Notes under the pieces: generated by a model
The model's database searches: none
Told to the model about the DNA's origin: nothing
Seen by the model: only the letters and a program-made list of their open reading frames with translations
Shown here: positions 35,471 through 48,730 of the stretch, in pieces
Position numbering within the stretch: position 1 is the stretch's first letter
Layout: each line of letters starts with the position of its first letter
Source of the DNA: Abelmoschus esculentus
Taxonomy: Eukaryota; Streptophyta; Magnoliopsida; Malvales; Malvaceae
NCBI GenBank assembly: GCA_035048815.1
Contig: JAUCBN010000035.1
Location: 10,986,501 to 11,050,500, forward strand
Direction: 5' to 3'
Length of the DNA: 64,000 nt
Position numbers and translations under genes: made by a program

Positions 35471-38020
35471 TTAAATTAAAATTTAGAATTTAAAAGTTTA
35501 GGGAATTTTGAAATAATTAAAGTGAACTAAAAATTTTAAAAAAGGTTTGGAAGTTTTGGTAAATGAAAAGATAAAATTAGAGTTTTGGAAAAGTTTAGGA
35601 AAATATTCAAAATTGAAATTAGACGTTTAGGAAAAAGATAAAATTTGAATTAGAAGTTTATATGTTTTAATTTAGAAAAGGAGAATAAGGGATTTTAATT
35701 TAAAATTAGTGATTTAAAAAAGAATTTGGGAATTTAGAAATTTGGGGATTTGCAAAATAGGATTTAAGGTTCGAAAAGACCTAAAATAAAAGGGTAACTA
35801 GATTTTAAAAATAGGTATTAAAAAACTTTTTAAAAATATTTAAAAAATGTTTTGAAGAATAATTTAAAAGAGTTTAGAAAATAAAGGCAATCGCCACCGG
35901 TCACTTTGGTAGACTAATCATCGAAAACTAGAGATTTGAATAAAATAGGGTTCCAGAGTCGATTAAAATTAAAAACGATGATAGCATTTTAAAATCATCC
36001 AAAAGTTGATATCTCTAAAAATTATCACTTAATTAATCTTGGAATTTCCGAATAAAAATAAAAATTAATTTAATATTTATTTAAAAATTCGAATATATTT
36101 TAAAAGTCTCTTTAATCAAAGGTAAGAGCACAACCCACCATCATTACGCCTGATACTAGTCCCGTTATAAACGAATAAAGAGACATCGTATTAATTAAAT
36201 TAATTAGGCTTAAATGCAAGCTTAATATCACATGGCACATTCACATATACAAAATAATGACAAAAACAAATGTATAACGTATCATAAAAATAACAATAAA
36301 CAAAACTAAACACGAAATATAGATTATCATGACAAATAAAATTAAACATGCATATAAGACACATTTAGTGAAAAGGTACAATAATTTAAAAAAACAAGAT
36401 AAAATAAAATACACATTAAGTGAAAAGGTACAATAATTTAAAATTAAACATGCATATAAGACACATTAAGTGACTAAATTGAAAGAAAATAATAGTTTGG
36501 AATAAAATCAAAATAAAATGAACATATTTTACAAATCAGGGGCTAAAATAAAATAAAAACAAAAGTCAAGAAATGAATCAAAAAGACAAAAATATTTGAA
36601 TCGAGATTGATGACCAAATTGGAAAAAATGGAAATATTCGGTATAAAATTAAATCGATCAAGAAAATTCTATTATTAAAATATGGGTTAAATTGAAATGA
36701 AATCTAAATTTGACAGTCTAATTGAAAAGAAAAAATATTTTATTTTTAAAATGGTGACCAAAATATAAAACATGAAAAGACGCGGGGATTGAAAAAAGAA
36801 TTTCCTCCACACATAGGAGTTTAATGAGATGATTCGCCCATTATTTTAAACAGGGACCTAGTATAAAATCCAAAAATTTTGGCCTTGACTCTCCTTTCTC
36901 ATTTTTAAAAAGCCAATCGTTCTATATTTTCTCTGAAATTTGATGAACACCTTGAAGGTGTTCATCCAAAAGCCAAAAAAACAAGAACATTCATCGTGAT
37001 CATCTTGCTTCCAAAAAAACATCGCACAAAACTCAGAAACCATCGTCGATGGTCGGGGATTTTAAAAATCGTTAAAAAACCTTTTTCAAAGCCTTGTTAA
37101 ACACCAAAATCTTTATTCCTCCTGATTTTTATCAAAAAGCACAAGAAGAATCCTTTTAAAAAAATATAGTTCTTTTTGTTCTTGAAAATTGAAGTAAAAG
37201 CTCCCTTTTTTATTCGCGAAATGAAAAAGAAAAAGAAAGAAGACAAACGAGATTTTTTCTTCTCTTTGGCTCACCAACGACAACCTTCAAATAAGATTGA
37301 GAGGTTTATTGATCAGAAAGAGAGGTTAAACCGATAAAGGTAAAGCAATAAAATTCTAAATCCTTTTTTGTTCTATTGCATGCAATCGAAAAGAGATGAT
37401 ATACCTCTTGAACTTTTCTTTGTGTATTGATGCTGAAAAAGAAGAGAGAAAAAACCCCGATTACATTCTATCTCTTCGACTTTATAGCTAATTTTACATG
37501 AATATGAGAAACAAAAAACAAAATCTTAAAATTCCTCTTTCGTTTCCTCTGATTTTTTGCTAAATTCGATTATGCCAAACATTCATATAAAATTCTTAAT
37601 ATTTTGATTGTAATTGTGTATAATTCTGAAACATATTTTTTTGTTGTTTGTGCATGGTGGTTTGTACGAAGCTGGTCGGAGAAAGAACGTCAGACGATGA
37701 TCGATACTGGTGAAGAAACGGAATAGTCAACCTGGGTATCCAAAGTGTTTGTGCGTCTCTTTCTAATCTGTACCATTGGATCTAGATCAGATTTAATTGT
37801 CCAGAATGGACTGCGCAAAGACAAAGAGGGAAAAATTAGGGTTTTTCATATTTGGGTTATCAAATCTTAAGGCTTGAAATGGGCTTAAAAGTGGGCTTGT
37901 AATGTTTATTTATTTTAGATATGCAAATGAACTCGGAATTTTAGAGACTGGCTTTATTTATTTAATTTAAGTGTGTTTATTTAATTATGGGCTGATATTT
38001 AATAATATTTTATTTGTTTA
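35471..38020. other. Degenerate repeat DNA, possible solo Gypsy LTR
   Basis: There is no gene. The stretch has long A-rich tracts, a GGCAATCGCCACCGGTCAC segment near 35890, and a more complex part at 37000-37900 with pyrimidine-rich runs. The texture resembles LTR sequence of large plant Gypsy elements, but no paired ends or target duplication were found. Confidence 0.3.
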
Positions 38021-38021
38021 A

Positions 38022-38058
38022 CTTATTATAATAATAATAATAAATGGTAATAATATAT
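38022..38058 (+). repeat. ATA/TAA microsatellite
   Basis: A short run of imperfect trinucleotide repeats, TATAATAATAATAATAAATG and following. Confidence 0.7.
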
Positions 38059-38389
38059 AAAACGAAAATTGAAAGAGAAATAACAAATTTACTAAAAACG
38101 AAAGTAAAAGAAACAAAACACAAATTAGTATTATAAAAAAACAAAAATAAAACATTAACATTAGTAGCAAAACGAAACTACAGAGATTACATCTATAATA
38201 ATTTTTTTTTTTGAATTTTAACTTAATAATGATAATAACTATACATAACAATTATCGTGTTATTATTTTTTAATTTAATGTTAATATAATATTAAGAATA
38301 ACTTAAAGAATTAAGCCCGCTTTTTAGAAGAAACAAAAAATTAAAATCGGGTTTACACTTCGGATAAAATTAGTGATTACACCCTTTAT

Positions 38390-38525
38390 AATTCATCCTC
38401 TTTATCATTAAGAGGTACCAATACGCAACCAATTCGTATCGATATACCTTTCATAACTCTCATTCTCCTACCATTAATAAGTATCAATACGGGTATCATC
38501 AGTATCGATACACAAACCCAAAACT
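38390..38525. repeat. Short palindrome cluster, repeat family X
   Basis: Contains GAGGTACCAATACGC, CGTATCGATATACC, AAGTATCAATACGGG and CAGTATCGATACAC within about 130 bp. Confidence 0.55.
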
Positions 38526-39289
38526 TTATTTCAAGAGTTAAAAAAAATTCTCTTTCAGTCCTTAAACTATACCACTAAGACCCATATTATTCCTACAGGT
38601 TATATGAAATTGATTAGGTAATTTACTACTAATTTTACACTACATCAACATCTTATCTTTAAATTTTCATTAAAGAGGTTTGAAGCTTCTAACACGCAAT
38701 CTTAAGTAATCAAAATCAAATAACAAGCAAAATAATCATTTTAGGATCCTTATGAATAGTATGAGCCAGAAATATATTGACCTTTAAGCAAAAACCCAAA
38801 ATAAGGCACCCACAAAGCTTTTTTTCTCGTCTTTTCTCTTATCCAAGCTTTGAAACTCAACTTTCATCCATTCAAGAGGTAGACGTAGACACCATTTTAA
38901 AATAGGTCTTGGGTTGCTGGAAAACTTTTTCTTGATGATCAATCCAAGATTCTCACTCAACAAGAAATTTACAACTTTAGTTTTGATTTATAAATAGAAA
39001 GAAAATAAGAAGAGAGATAAGAACAAGGATAGCTTGATCTCTTCTTCTTTTATAAGGACAATAATAAGAAAATCACTCTCCGGGAGTAATGTAGCATATT
39101 GTCCATTTAATATTTCTTTCTCATTCATTCGCAAGTCCAACAACGCGTAAAGGCGTACTAAACTCTCACGAAGTCCATCACAGTCTATAATTCCTAAACA
39201 TCCAACCCAATGTAGTGATCCAAGACTTGGGTTAACGCCTAACGTTGACTTAAAAAATTTAGTGTTGAGATAATCGATCGAATAAAGAG
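38526..39289. other. Non-coding stretch between palindrome clusters
   Basis: No gene is seen. It is probably part of a family X element because it lies between two of its landmarks. Confidence 0.35.
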
Positions 39290-40560
39290 ATCAAAAGGGG
39301 GTTGGATTGACAATTTAATATTTTGATGGGTGCTAAAAATTAAGAGAAAATTGTACAATAAATTTTAGAGTGATTCAAGCTTCAAACAAGCTTTATATCT
39401 ACTACCTTAACATATCGCTGAGGAATTTAACAATCTACTAACTTTGAATTCGTCCACTTTTATCGGATTAGAAAAAAATCTTAGAACCGGTCAAGCTTTC
39501 TGTCCAAAGCTTAATAAAAAAACAATTTGTTTGAGAAAAAAAATGGAAACTAAATAAGACCTCTCAAAGGTTGATAAATATTTACCCAATACAATAAAAT
39601 CGCTCTCCAACCTTGAAATAAAGATTACAAATGAATACACTTAAAGTGGGAACAAGGGTTCGACAATAATAGCTCAAAGATAATGGATTTTTGCTTGATT
39701 GCTCATGCAAAGATCATTAGTTGTCGATAGAAGCTTTGAAGTTAGGGAGGTGTTTTTCCGTAATAGATGTTCTTCTGATGCTCTAGGTATCAATACACAA
39801 AGAGCCATATCAATATCTTCCAAAAGTAGAAAGAGCCGATCGGTACGGAAGAGATGGTTACTGGTACACAGACCAGTACCAATACTAAAATAGCTAACTG
39901 AAATTTCATAAGACATCTTGGTATCGGTAGGCTTAATGGCCATACCGGTATGTGTGAGTGAAAATTTCAAATTGAGTCTTATGGAGTACCGGAACAACTA
40001 TAATGGTATCGGTACTCAAATTACATTCGATGTCTTAAAATATGTTCAAGTATTAGTACGAGGGTTAAGTATACCGATAATCATTCAAATCAAAATAGTT
40101 TTATCGTTAAGTACATATCCGTACGCAAGATCGTACCTTTATGGTTTTTCAATTCAATATAAAATTTTAAAAGTAATGGTACCGGTACGCAATTTGCCGT
40201 ATCAATACTCATATGCATTTTTTTTGCCAATTTCACTTAGAAAAACATTTAATGAGTTTGTAAAATATTTTGCAAAAATTAAGATGAAAATAATTGAATA
40301 TTCGGTGAGTATTTTTATAAAAAAATATTTTTAAAATATTTATACTTATTTGTTCAATTTGTTATATCAAAATCAATTTAATATTTATTCAGCAATCTCT
40401 CATTTTTTATATGACAAAATCTTAAAATAAATTTTTAAAAATCACCCATTTATGTTTGAAAAATAGACTTTTATAAAAGTTTTCTCTCTTTTTGTTAGAT
40501 CAAAATCAATAAAGTAAAATTCAATTATCTACACATTCAAGGCAATAAGCTCAAAGAAAA
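39290..40560 (+). repeat. Repeat family X, second copy
   Basis: Carries the CAAGCTTCAAACAAGCTTTA block near 39376, AAAGAGCC words near 39799 and 39828, then a dense palindrome cluster (GATCGGTACGG, GGTATCGGTAGG, CCATACCGGTATG, GGTATCGGTACTC, AGTATACCGATAA, ATGGTACCGGTACGC) at 39780-40190. A tail follows that resembles 33860-34020. ORFs at 39674-40334 are incidental. Confidence 0.55.
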
Positions 40561-40739
40561 CACTAACAACATAAAGCAATAATTTCATTTCAATCCAAGA
40601 ATCCATAAAATCTATATTGCATAAGTCATAAAACATAAAACAAAACCAAAATATCAAGAAAAATATAAAGCAATAACAATCCAAAAACAAACCACAATAA
40701 AGCAATAAAGTTAAAAAGTATCAAGGTCTAACATGATTT

Positions 40740-41283
40740 ATGAAATGCATGATCAAGTCAGGTCAATATCATCTTTAACATCACCATTATAATTTTGATC
40801 ATCAAGGGTTGCGTTGTGTTCAAAATTGTGTGTCTTCCACTCGTAATAAAAGCAAGCAAGATTTGTACAATTCTCATCACACGAGCACCAAGAGAAGTGA
40901 AACGATCATCCATATGATATCGAATATCATTGAACTTCTCATCGATGTAGGACTGTATCAAATCGAACTTTCCATCAAATTATGGGCCCATATCAACCAT
41001 CAGAGTGGGTCGATGAGTAATCGATCTTGAAGAGGGATGACCACATTGCCTTCAACATCCAAGTCATGTTCTTGTCGAATCCATTCCCTGCCAATAAGGC
41101 GAAATCCACTAATTTTAAGGGATTTGACATTGATTGGGTTGATGAGTGAAGAGAGGATATCGAAAGACAAATCGATGTGCTATTTATTGAATATATAAGG
41201 AAACAATTGCAGGTGAAAATTTTAACTTGAGAGGTGTTACGTTGTTGGACCAAGTACTCCAATTCAACAAAAATATTTTGCAT
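40740..41283 (-). pseudogene. Possible retroelement gag/ORF remnant
   Basis: Minus-strand pieces such as MIQSYIDEKFNDIRYHMDDR and SLKISGFRLIGREWI suggest former coding sequence of a plant retroelement protein with a coiled-coil-like IDEKF...MDDRF heptad pattern. Stops and shifts are frequent and no named domain is certain. Its place beside family X suggests it belongs to that repeat. Confidence 0.3.
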
Positions 41284-41337
41284 GAGGTTGATGTGAATTT
41301 AATTGAGGAAGTAATGTAACCAAAATGCAATATGTAT

Positions 41338-41430
41338 TTTATGAATTTTATAGACGACACCCGGTATACGGAGAATAAAAGACTCTAACAAGGATTTTAT
41401 AGATGACACCCGGTATACGGAGAAAGAGCA
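41338..41430 (+). repeat. Direct repeat pair ACACCCGGTATACGGAGAA
   Basis: The block TTTTATAGAYGACACCCGG and the following TATACGGAGAA occur at about 41339 and 41397, roughly 58 bp apart. It is a short tandem duplication of unknown role. Confidence 0.7.
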
Positions 41431-41909
41431 AAACTTTCAATCTTGAAAAGTTGAGTGTAAAGGAAGTTAAAGGTATCAGAAAGGAGAAATTCCATATCTA
41501 CTACCCGTTCCCTCCTAATGGAAAGTTTTAAAAAAGACGAAAAGTTTCAAGTTGGTTTTGACGTCCAACTTCATTGAAACACGAGTTAAAAATGAATGAA
41601 AAATTTAGTGGACTAGGATTAAAAATAGAAGCACCTGTTCTAGGATGTTTCTTAGTGACCATTTGAAAAAGATTTAGGAAATGAAAGTGGAATAAAACCT
41701 GCAAAAACATTTAAAGTACAAGTATGCATCAATTCAGAGACCTATCCGATCAATCTAACAATTTAAACAATAGTAATTAATAGGTACAAAAATAAAAAAA
41801 AATTAAAAATTTATACTTAAAATGTTTAAAATATTATAATATATACAAATTACTTTTAAAAAATAATTTAATAATAATATATTTTTAATTAAAAATAATA
41901 ATTTATCTC
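41431..41909. other. Non-coding stretch before Copia element C
   Basis: No gene is recognised. The last part is highly A+T rich and ends in ATCTC, one half of the imperfect target duplication of element C. Confidence 0.4.
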
Positions 41910-42150
41910 TGTTATGAATATTATCTATGTGGATTTCTATCATAATAAGAACTCTTAAAAATATTATCTTAATTAATTAGAGTTTAATACATTATGTACT
42001 TCTTATACCTATAAATATATGAGTTTGTGAAGGCATTGTACATAAGTCAATATTGAGAATAATATAAATATCTCTCTTTATATCTTCTCTTTGTTCTTTC
42101 ATTCTTGTTCTTTATTCTTGTTTTATTTTTTCTTTATTTTATTCACAACA
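41910..42150 (+). repeat. 5' LTR of Copia element C
   Basis: 241 bp; it matches 46491-46736 except for a small deletion near TTCTATCATAATAAGAACTC and scattered changes. TATA-like ACCTATAAATATA lies at about 41998. Confidence 0.88.
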
Positions 42151-43589
42151 CGTTATCAGCACGAGACTCTAACCAACGGAGGTGTTTGTCGTTCGAATCT
42201 TGAAGGAATTATTGAAAAGAATTTGTTATTGACATAAATCAAAGATAAGTTCTTCTCACTCAATTATATTTTAATTACCGATTTTTTCTTGATCTTTAAT
42301 TTGATTTTTTATTTATTAAAAATCTTTGGTTTTTGGTGTTTGTGTAACGATAAAGTGACTCAATTATTATGATTCTTGTCGACAATTTTAAAGCTATTAA
42401 ATTAGGCAAAAGATAAAAACCGATCACTATGGTAAAAGCCAATTATATTCTAATTAATTAATATATTTTTTATTTTGTTGGTTTAATCCGAGTATATTGG
42501 CTGGACATCCCGTTCTGCGAGGCTACTGGTCTCAAAGGAGGTTCTTTTTAAAGGACCATGTGGACTGGTTTCACAACGCCGCGTATGAGGATTATTTTTT
42601 TTGTTCTTTATATGTATTGTATACATATTGGTTGATCAGTTACTATTTAATAGTATGAATATTATAAAATCTATATTTGCTTTAAAGTAATATTTTTGTG
42701 TCGAAAAACTCGACTATAAACTTCTCCTAAGTTCAAGTTACGAAAATCGTCTTGATCAAAGAATTTTTATGGGAGACATTCCTTGAAGTGAATGCAAGCA
42801 TGATGATTATTCCATGCGATTATTTGATTTATGTCATTCCCTAAAGTTATTGCAAGCATGATGTTTATTCCATGCGATTATTGAATTTGTTTCATTCCTT
42901 GAAGTGAATGAAAACGTGATAATTCACTATATGGTTAGTGAATAAAACTCAATTATGTGCAAGAGTATTACCTATGAAGATATGTTAGAAAAACATACTT
43001 CACTTTTCATACATTAATATTGTCTTACAGACATAATATAATACAAGGGTTTTAAATACCTATCAGTCTCCGCTTCATTCCCTGAAGTGAATGTGATATT
43101 TTATAGCGGAATGAATAAAAGCCATATTAGTAATTGTGGTTGCGATTGAAGTCATAAAATAAACATAGATAAGATGATTCTTTTGAGAATGCTTATATCC
43201 ACCAGAAGTGGAATTATAAAGATGACAAGAATGATAGAGATCATATCAAAATCTTTATATTAACAATATGATGGTATAAACCATTGATCTTATACTTGTC
43301 AAATGCCGAAATATTATGGGCTTTATCCATAATCATGAATGATAAATGAAAAAAATATAAACAAATTTTCTTGATGGCGTAAATAATTATAGCGTTGTTG
43401 GTCTAACTCAATTGGATGTTGTTAATTTTTTCATAATCCTTTAAGAGAATAAATTCACCATTTATTTTATTTTGATTTATGTTAATTTATTTTGATTTAT
43501 TATTTATTTATCGTTAATTTATTTTATATATTATTTATTTATGTTTTATATTATTTTATCCTTTGAAGAATATTATCACTTATGGAATA

Positions 43590-46248
43590 AAATCTATAAT
43601 GAATTGTGGCTATTTATGCCAAGCAGACAATGCATGTACTCATACAATATTTAAGCATAAGAAATATTTTTCCATTTAAATACAAGGGAAATATGAGTAC
43701 TATATCTCAAAGTACTTAAATATCAATGCTTCAGAAGATCTTTTGAGAGTTTATCTTTGATAGATAACTGATTTGATATAATATGCTATATTTAATATTT
43801 TACCATTTCCTGAAGTGAATGTTACAAAGCACATATTTTTCATTCTCCAAAGTGAATGAAATAAAGCACATATTAAAAGGTACATGGTACTGCATATTTT
43901 CCCATTTTAAGTTCAAGGGAATAATGTAAGTACTATATCCGAAAGTACTAATATCACAGAAGGCTCCGATTGAGGAAATATATTATTTCCAAATAGAACT
44001 TTATTCCATATTTATAGTGCATTATACTCGTCAAAGTCACAAAGAGACTTATTGAGTTTTAAACATATTTAAAGAAATATATTGAGAATATCTATCAAAG
44101 GGATGTTGATTATCTCAATGTTACGAGTATAACTCAAGGCAATAAGAAAATTTTAACAAAATTACATGCATTGTTATCCATATTGTACTACATAAGAGTT
44201 AGTATAAATTGAAGCTCATGTTATTGTAAACTAGATATTTATTGATAATTTTATTTGGCATGACCGGTTAGACCATCCCAGTTCAATTATGATACGAAAA
44301 TTTATTGACACTTTTAGGTGGTCACTTATTGAAGAACTAAGATTTTCTTCAAGGTAATTTTCATGTGAGACTTGATATGAAAGCAATTTGATTATTCCAT
44401 CATCAATAGTTAATATAAAGTGTAAATCTATTAATTTTATGGAACAGATATAATATGATATATATGGGCCCATACACCTTTCTTAAAGATCATCTAGATA
44501 TTTTATGATTTTTATCGATGTATCGACTAGATGGTTATGTGTATCCTTGTTATTAACCCGTAAATTGGTGTTTGCGAGGCTACTTGCTCAGTTAATAAAA
44601 TTATGAGCACATTTTCCAGATTATTTTCTAAAGACAATCAGTCTTGATAATGTTGATGACATGCAATTTTACATGTAGTATCACAAATTCGCATCTAGCC
44701 AATAAATGATCATAAGTTCTCCCCATTACAAATTGTTTTTGGTCAGAAACCAAATACTTCTCATCTTAGATTTTTTTGTGTGCGATATATGTTCTAATTG
44801 CTCCACCACAACGCACAAAGATGAGTTTTTGGGGAATATGTATCGGATTTAAATATCTTGAGCTTCTGATAGGGAATTTATTTACAACCTAATTTATTGA
44901 CTATCATTTTAATGAGTCAATTTACCTAACATTAGGGGGAGAAAATAAATAGCTGGGGAAAGAAATAAATTGGAATGAATTATCATTTTCTCTTTTTGAT
45001 TCACGTGTTACATAATGTGAACTATAAGTTCAATGGATAATTCATTTAGCAAATCAATTGCCAGATGATTTTGCTAACCCTAAAAGAGTGACTAAGTCAC
45101 GTATACCAGCTATGAATGCTCTGATTAAATTTGATGTCATGGAATGGCAAACTCTAGTTGCTAATGAGTCTAACTTACGTTTGAAGCGTAGTAGAAAAGT
45201 AAGTTCCAAAGAAATCCTCAAAAAAGAAAAGGAGCTATATTTTATGATTGTCTGATCGAGGAATCAATGATTATAAAAATCTCTATAAGAGATTAAATGG
45301 CTCCAACAGAGACATTGACATGACTTAGGTACCTGATAATAAAGAGATCTCAATATATTATGTCATGTCTGTTATAAGTGGAACTGAAATTAAATCGACA
45401 TCGTTTATATATTTGCATGCAATATAGCGCTAGAAATTTTATTTGATGATGTGGATCATGAATCATTGTCAATTGGGCAATGTAAACAAAGAAATGATTG
45501 TCCAACATGGAAAGAGTCAATTGAGGCGAAACTAAAATCTCTTTCAAAAGAGAAGTATTTGGGCCTATAGCCCATACATTGAAATGTGTAAAGCTCGTGG
45601 AATAAACGAGTCTTTGTGAGAAAGAGAAATCAAAAGGGAAATCATGAGATATAAGCACATTTGGTTGCACAAGGATTCTCACAAATATATGAAATTGAAT
45701 GAGGAAAATATATTCCTCTGTGGTGGATGCAATTATTTTTAGATACTCTAGCAATAAATGAAATGACTTAGTTTCTTCTAATGGATGTTGTTACATCTTA
45801 TTTATGTGAGCCTCTTGATAACAACATTTACATGAAGCTTCTAAAAGGATTTAAACTGCTAGAAGCAGTTAATTCAAGTTCTCGAGAATATTATTCAACC
45901 ATATTGAATATATCTTTTATGGATTGAAACAATTTAGGTGTATTTGATATAATCGCCTCATTGAATACTTATTAGCATAATGCTATATGAATTATTTTCC
46001 CCGAGCATTTTTATTAAGAGATTTAGCTCTGAATTTTTATTATGGTGTATGTCGATGATTTGAATATCGTTGAGACTCGTAAAGAGATCTCCTCAAATTC
46101 TTGTGCATCAATCGACATACAGAAAAGATATTTAAAGAAACTTCACATGCATAACGCAAATTTATTGATCACCCTTATGGTTACTAAGTCTCTTAATGTA
46201 AACAATCTACCTCAACATTTAAAGATTGTATTCAATATTGAATCATGA
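43590..46248 (+). pseudogene. Decayed Copia polyprotein of element C
   Basis: Pieces appear in Copia order: a protease trace (NACTHTIFKHKKYF near 43625), a pre-integrase motif LWHDRLDHPSSIMIRKFID (about 44253-44310), and integrase core text FIDVSTRW then LVFARLLAQLIKL (about 44510-44610). A linker with SRIPAMNALIKFDVMEWQTL (45058-45255) precedes reverse-transcriptase traces (MDVVTSYLCEPLDNNIYMKL near 45783; MVYVDDLNIVETRKEIS at 46042). The RNase H region that follows in element A is mostly deleted: the sequence after SLNVNN joins directly to the 3' end region. Numerous stops and shifts. Confidence 0.8.
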
Positions 46249-46490
46249 AGATTCAAAGATCTTATGTGATATTTTTCATGAGGGGGAGTAAATACGTGTT
46301 GCACTCTTTTTCACTTAACCGAGGTTTTGTCCCAATGTTTTTTCCTGTTAAGGTTTTTAATGAGGCAACATGTTATGCGTATCAAAGATGTGTGTACTCT
46401 TTTTCCTTCACTTAGATTTTTTTCTCACATGGCTTTTTCTTAGTAAGGTTTTAACGAGGCACATTATCTTCATAGACATCCAAGGGGGAG

Positions 46491-46736
46491 TGTTATGAAT
46501 ATTATCTATGTGGATGTCTATCATAATAAAAACTCTATCATTAGAAATATTATCTTCATTAATTATAGTTTAATACATTATGTACTTCTTATACCTATAA
46601 ATAGAGTAGTTTGTGAAGGCATTGTACATAAGTCAATATTGAGAATAATAGAAATATCTCTCTTTATATCTTGTCTTCGATCTTTCATTCTTGTTCTTTA
46701 TTCTTGTTTTATTTCTTGTTTACTTTATTCACAACA
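46491..46736 (+). repeat. 3' LTR of Copia element C
   Basis: 246 bp, preceded by the polypurine tract at 46480-46490 and ending CACAACA before ATCTA. Confidence 0.88.
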
Positions 46737-46741
46737 ATCTA

Positions 46742-47159
46742 TTCATAGTTTAAAAACAATATATATAGATTTAAAATAACTTAATAACCAAAAAATTGAA
46801 TCTAAGATATAAAATTGAAATTAATCCTAAAAATCAAGTTCCATATAAAAAATTTAACCTATGTTAACCTATTAACAAGATTAAAATAAAAAATAATGAG
46901 AATAATTAAAAAATAATTAAAAAGACGAAAAAACACCTTAAAAAGTTAGAATGAATGAGAAACATGAGATTAAGAGCACCAAAACATTGTAAACTTAATG
47001 GGTTTTTGATTTGAAATCAAAACCCTCAAGAAAATTGAGAAAAATTGCTAAAAAAATAATAGAAATTTGAGAGTGAAAAAGGGTGTTTTACGGTTAGGAT
47101 TTTAAAATGGGATACTATTTAGGTGAAAATTAATTTTAAAAGCCTCAAATATATATCAT
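46742..47159. other. A+T-rich stretch after element C
   Basis: No gene or defined repeat is seen. It leads into a family X palindrome cluster, so it is probably the right flank of the same repeat that element C entered. Confidence 0.35.
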
Positions 47160-47265
47160 TTTCTCCTCCCGCATACCGGTACAAAAAACCCGTGTACCAG
47201 TACTATTCCTTCGTGTTTTGTGTATTGGTATAGTTTACCTGAGTACCGATACTGAAGGTCATTTG
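47160..47265. repeat. Short palindrome cluster, repeat family X
   Basis: Contains GCATACCGGTACAAA, CGTGTACCAGTACT, GTATTGGTATAG and GAGTACCGATACTG in about 100 bp, directly abutting the LTR of element G. Confidence 0.55.
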
Positions 47266-47272
47266 CAATTAT

Positions 47273-48730
47273 TGTGTGTATAAAGAGTGCGCAATTTTGC
47301 AAGTGTACAATTCACAAGTAATAAAGTAATAGGTATAGAGTATCATCTCCACAGGGATTGGTGTACTTAATTTGTTTCCTTTTCTTTTCTCGCTCTGCAA
47401 AAGAAATAAAATAAAAACACAGATTAATGTGATTGTTCTGAATTTAACTAAAACAAAATAAAAAGAGAATAGAGAATAAAATTAAAATCAGATTGAGAGA
47501 ATGAGCAGGATCTAGTTGAATCGTATTATGGGTTCAATTGACTTGTTTCTGTCTAATGCAATTATAAAACACTGCATCGGTAGAACTGTAGTTTTACTAC
47601 CTCGAAAGTGAAGGGTTACATCTGCCGTGACAATTCCTTGCTCGTGGGTGGACTTCTTCAAGGTTCGGCAAAGTGTCCTCTGATGACTCCGCTTATTCCT
47701 AGTCGAAGTACTATTGATGATTAGTCCTTGATGATACCTCCCGGCATTAACCGACTATAATCATCAACCAATCTCACACTTTTTTTAGCTGTTGAAACTA
47801 TAACCTATCCCTAGGCCGAGTTAGTATTTTCCAGTTAGAAAAATACCGTACTTATTCCTTTCGTGAATCTAACTCTCTCGATATTAGATGAATAAATATC
47901 TCACAAACTTCTCTCTCGAGCTTGAATGCTAGAACAATGAATGACAAAGAATAGGCAAACCTTGATATTTTATTGCATGAAACAAGAAAATAAAGTACAA
48001 TCTCCTCTCACAAATACTCGACAACTTTCACCTAAACCCTAGAAGAATTTAGAACATGATGAAATAAAGAAAACTATAAGATCTATGATGAACTCTCTCT
48101 TTCTCGTGTGTCTTGTTTTCTTGGGCTGTACCTCCTTTATATAGTCTAAAATTAGGGCAACATCAGTCTTGGAGAAGAAGAAAAGTTATTTTGGACGTTT
48201 TCTTCTTTAAAAAGTTGCATCTCTTTAATTTGATTCTTTCCATCTTTACACCGTCTCCTCGAACTCCAATTGCCACGCAAAGTGTCTAGAAAAATCTAGC
48301 TTTTTATGTTCTTTAAATCGATCAACACTTTGATTTTTGGTATTTATGGAATTCCCTGCCTCGACAGGTTGAATCTGCTACCTCGATGGAGGTTTAACTC
48401 TGCGTCTGCTCATCTTCCATCAGTAGAAGCTCCCATCTGTGGCTAGTTCGATCAGGGTCTGCTTCATTGCCCTATTTTCACTCATTGTCTGTTGCTGCTT
48501 TCCAGGTTTCTTTATCATGCTGCCGTGACCCTAAAGTTTGGTTACTGACCCGGCCCAAGTCTACCTGCAAATACACAAAGGTGCATTAAAACTTACATTT
48601 TCTATACATATCATCTTTATATGTCACAAAAGAAAAATATCAAAATATCACACATTAAGTTCATGCAAGAGCCCAAGTAATTATTGTCCATGAAAGGTAA
48701 AAAAAGTGATAGTCTTTTGAGCACTTACCA
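47273..48730 (-). repeat. 3' LTR of element G
   Basis: About 1.46 kb bounded by TGGTAAGTGC and TATACACACA on the minus strand; it carries the ATCTCCACAGGGATTGG-type motif that corresponds to GTTCCCACGAAGATCAGGG in element F. The left edge is approximate. Confidence 0.7.

Larger units (their letters stand above)
41910..46736 (+). mobile_element. Copia LTR retrotransposon C
   Basis: A 4.8-kb element with LTRs at 41910-42150 and 46491-46736 (TGTTATGAATATTATC...CACAACA), followed after the 5' LTR by CGTTATCAGCACGAGACTC. The polypurine tract CCAAGGGGGAG precedes the 3' LTR. Flanks are ATCTC and ATCTA, a 4-of-5 target duplication. It is collinear with element A along most of its interior and so belongs to the same family. 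Coding is decayed. Confidence 0.9.

Noticed and set aside
39918..40334. 138-residue plus-strand ORF
   Set aside because: It runs through the palindrome-rich repeat and its composition follows the repeated GTA/CGG words; no domain is seen.
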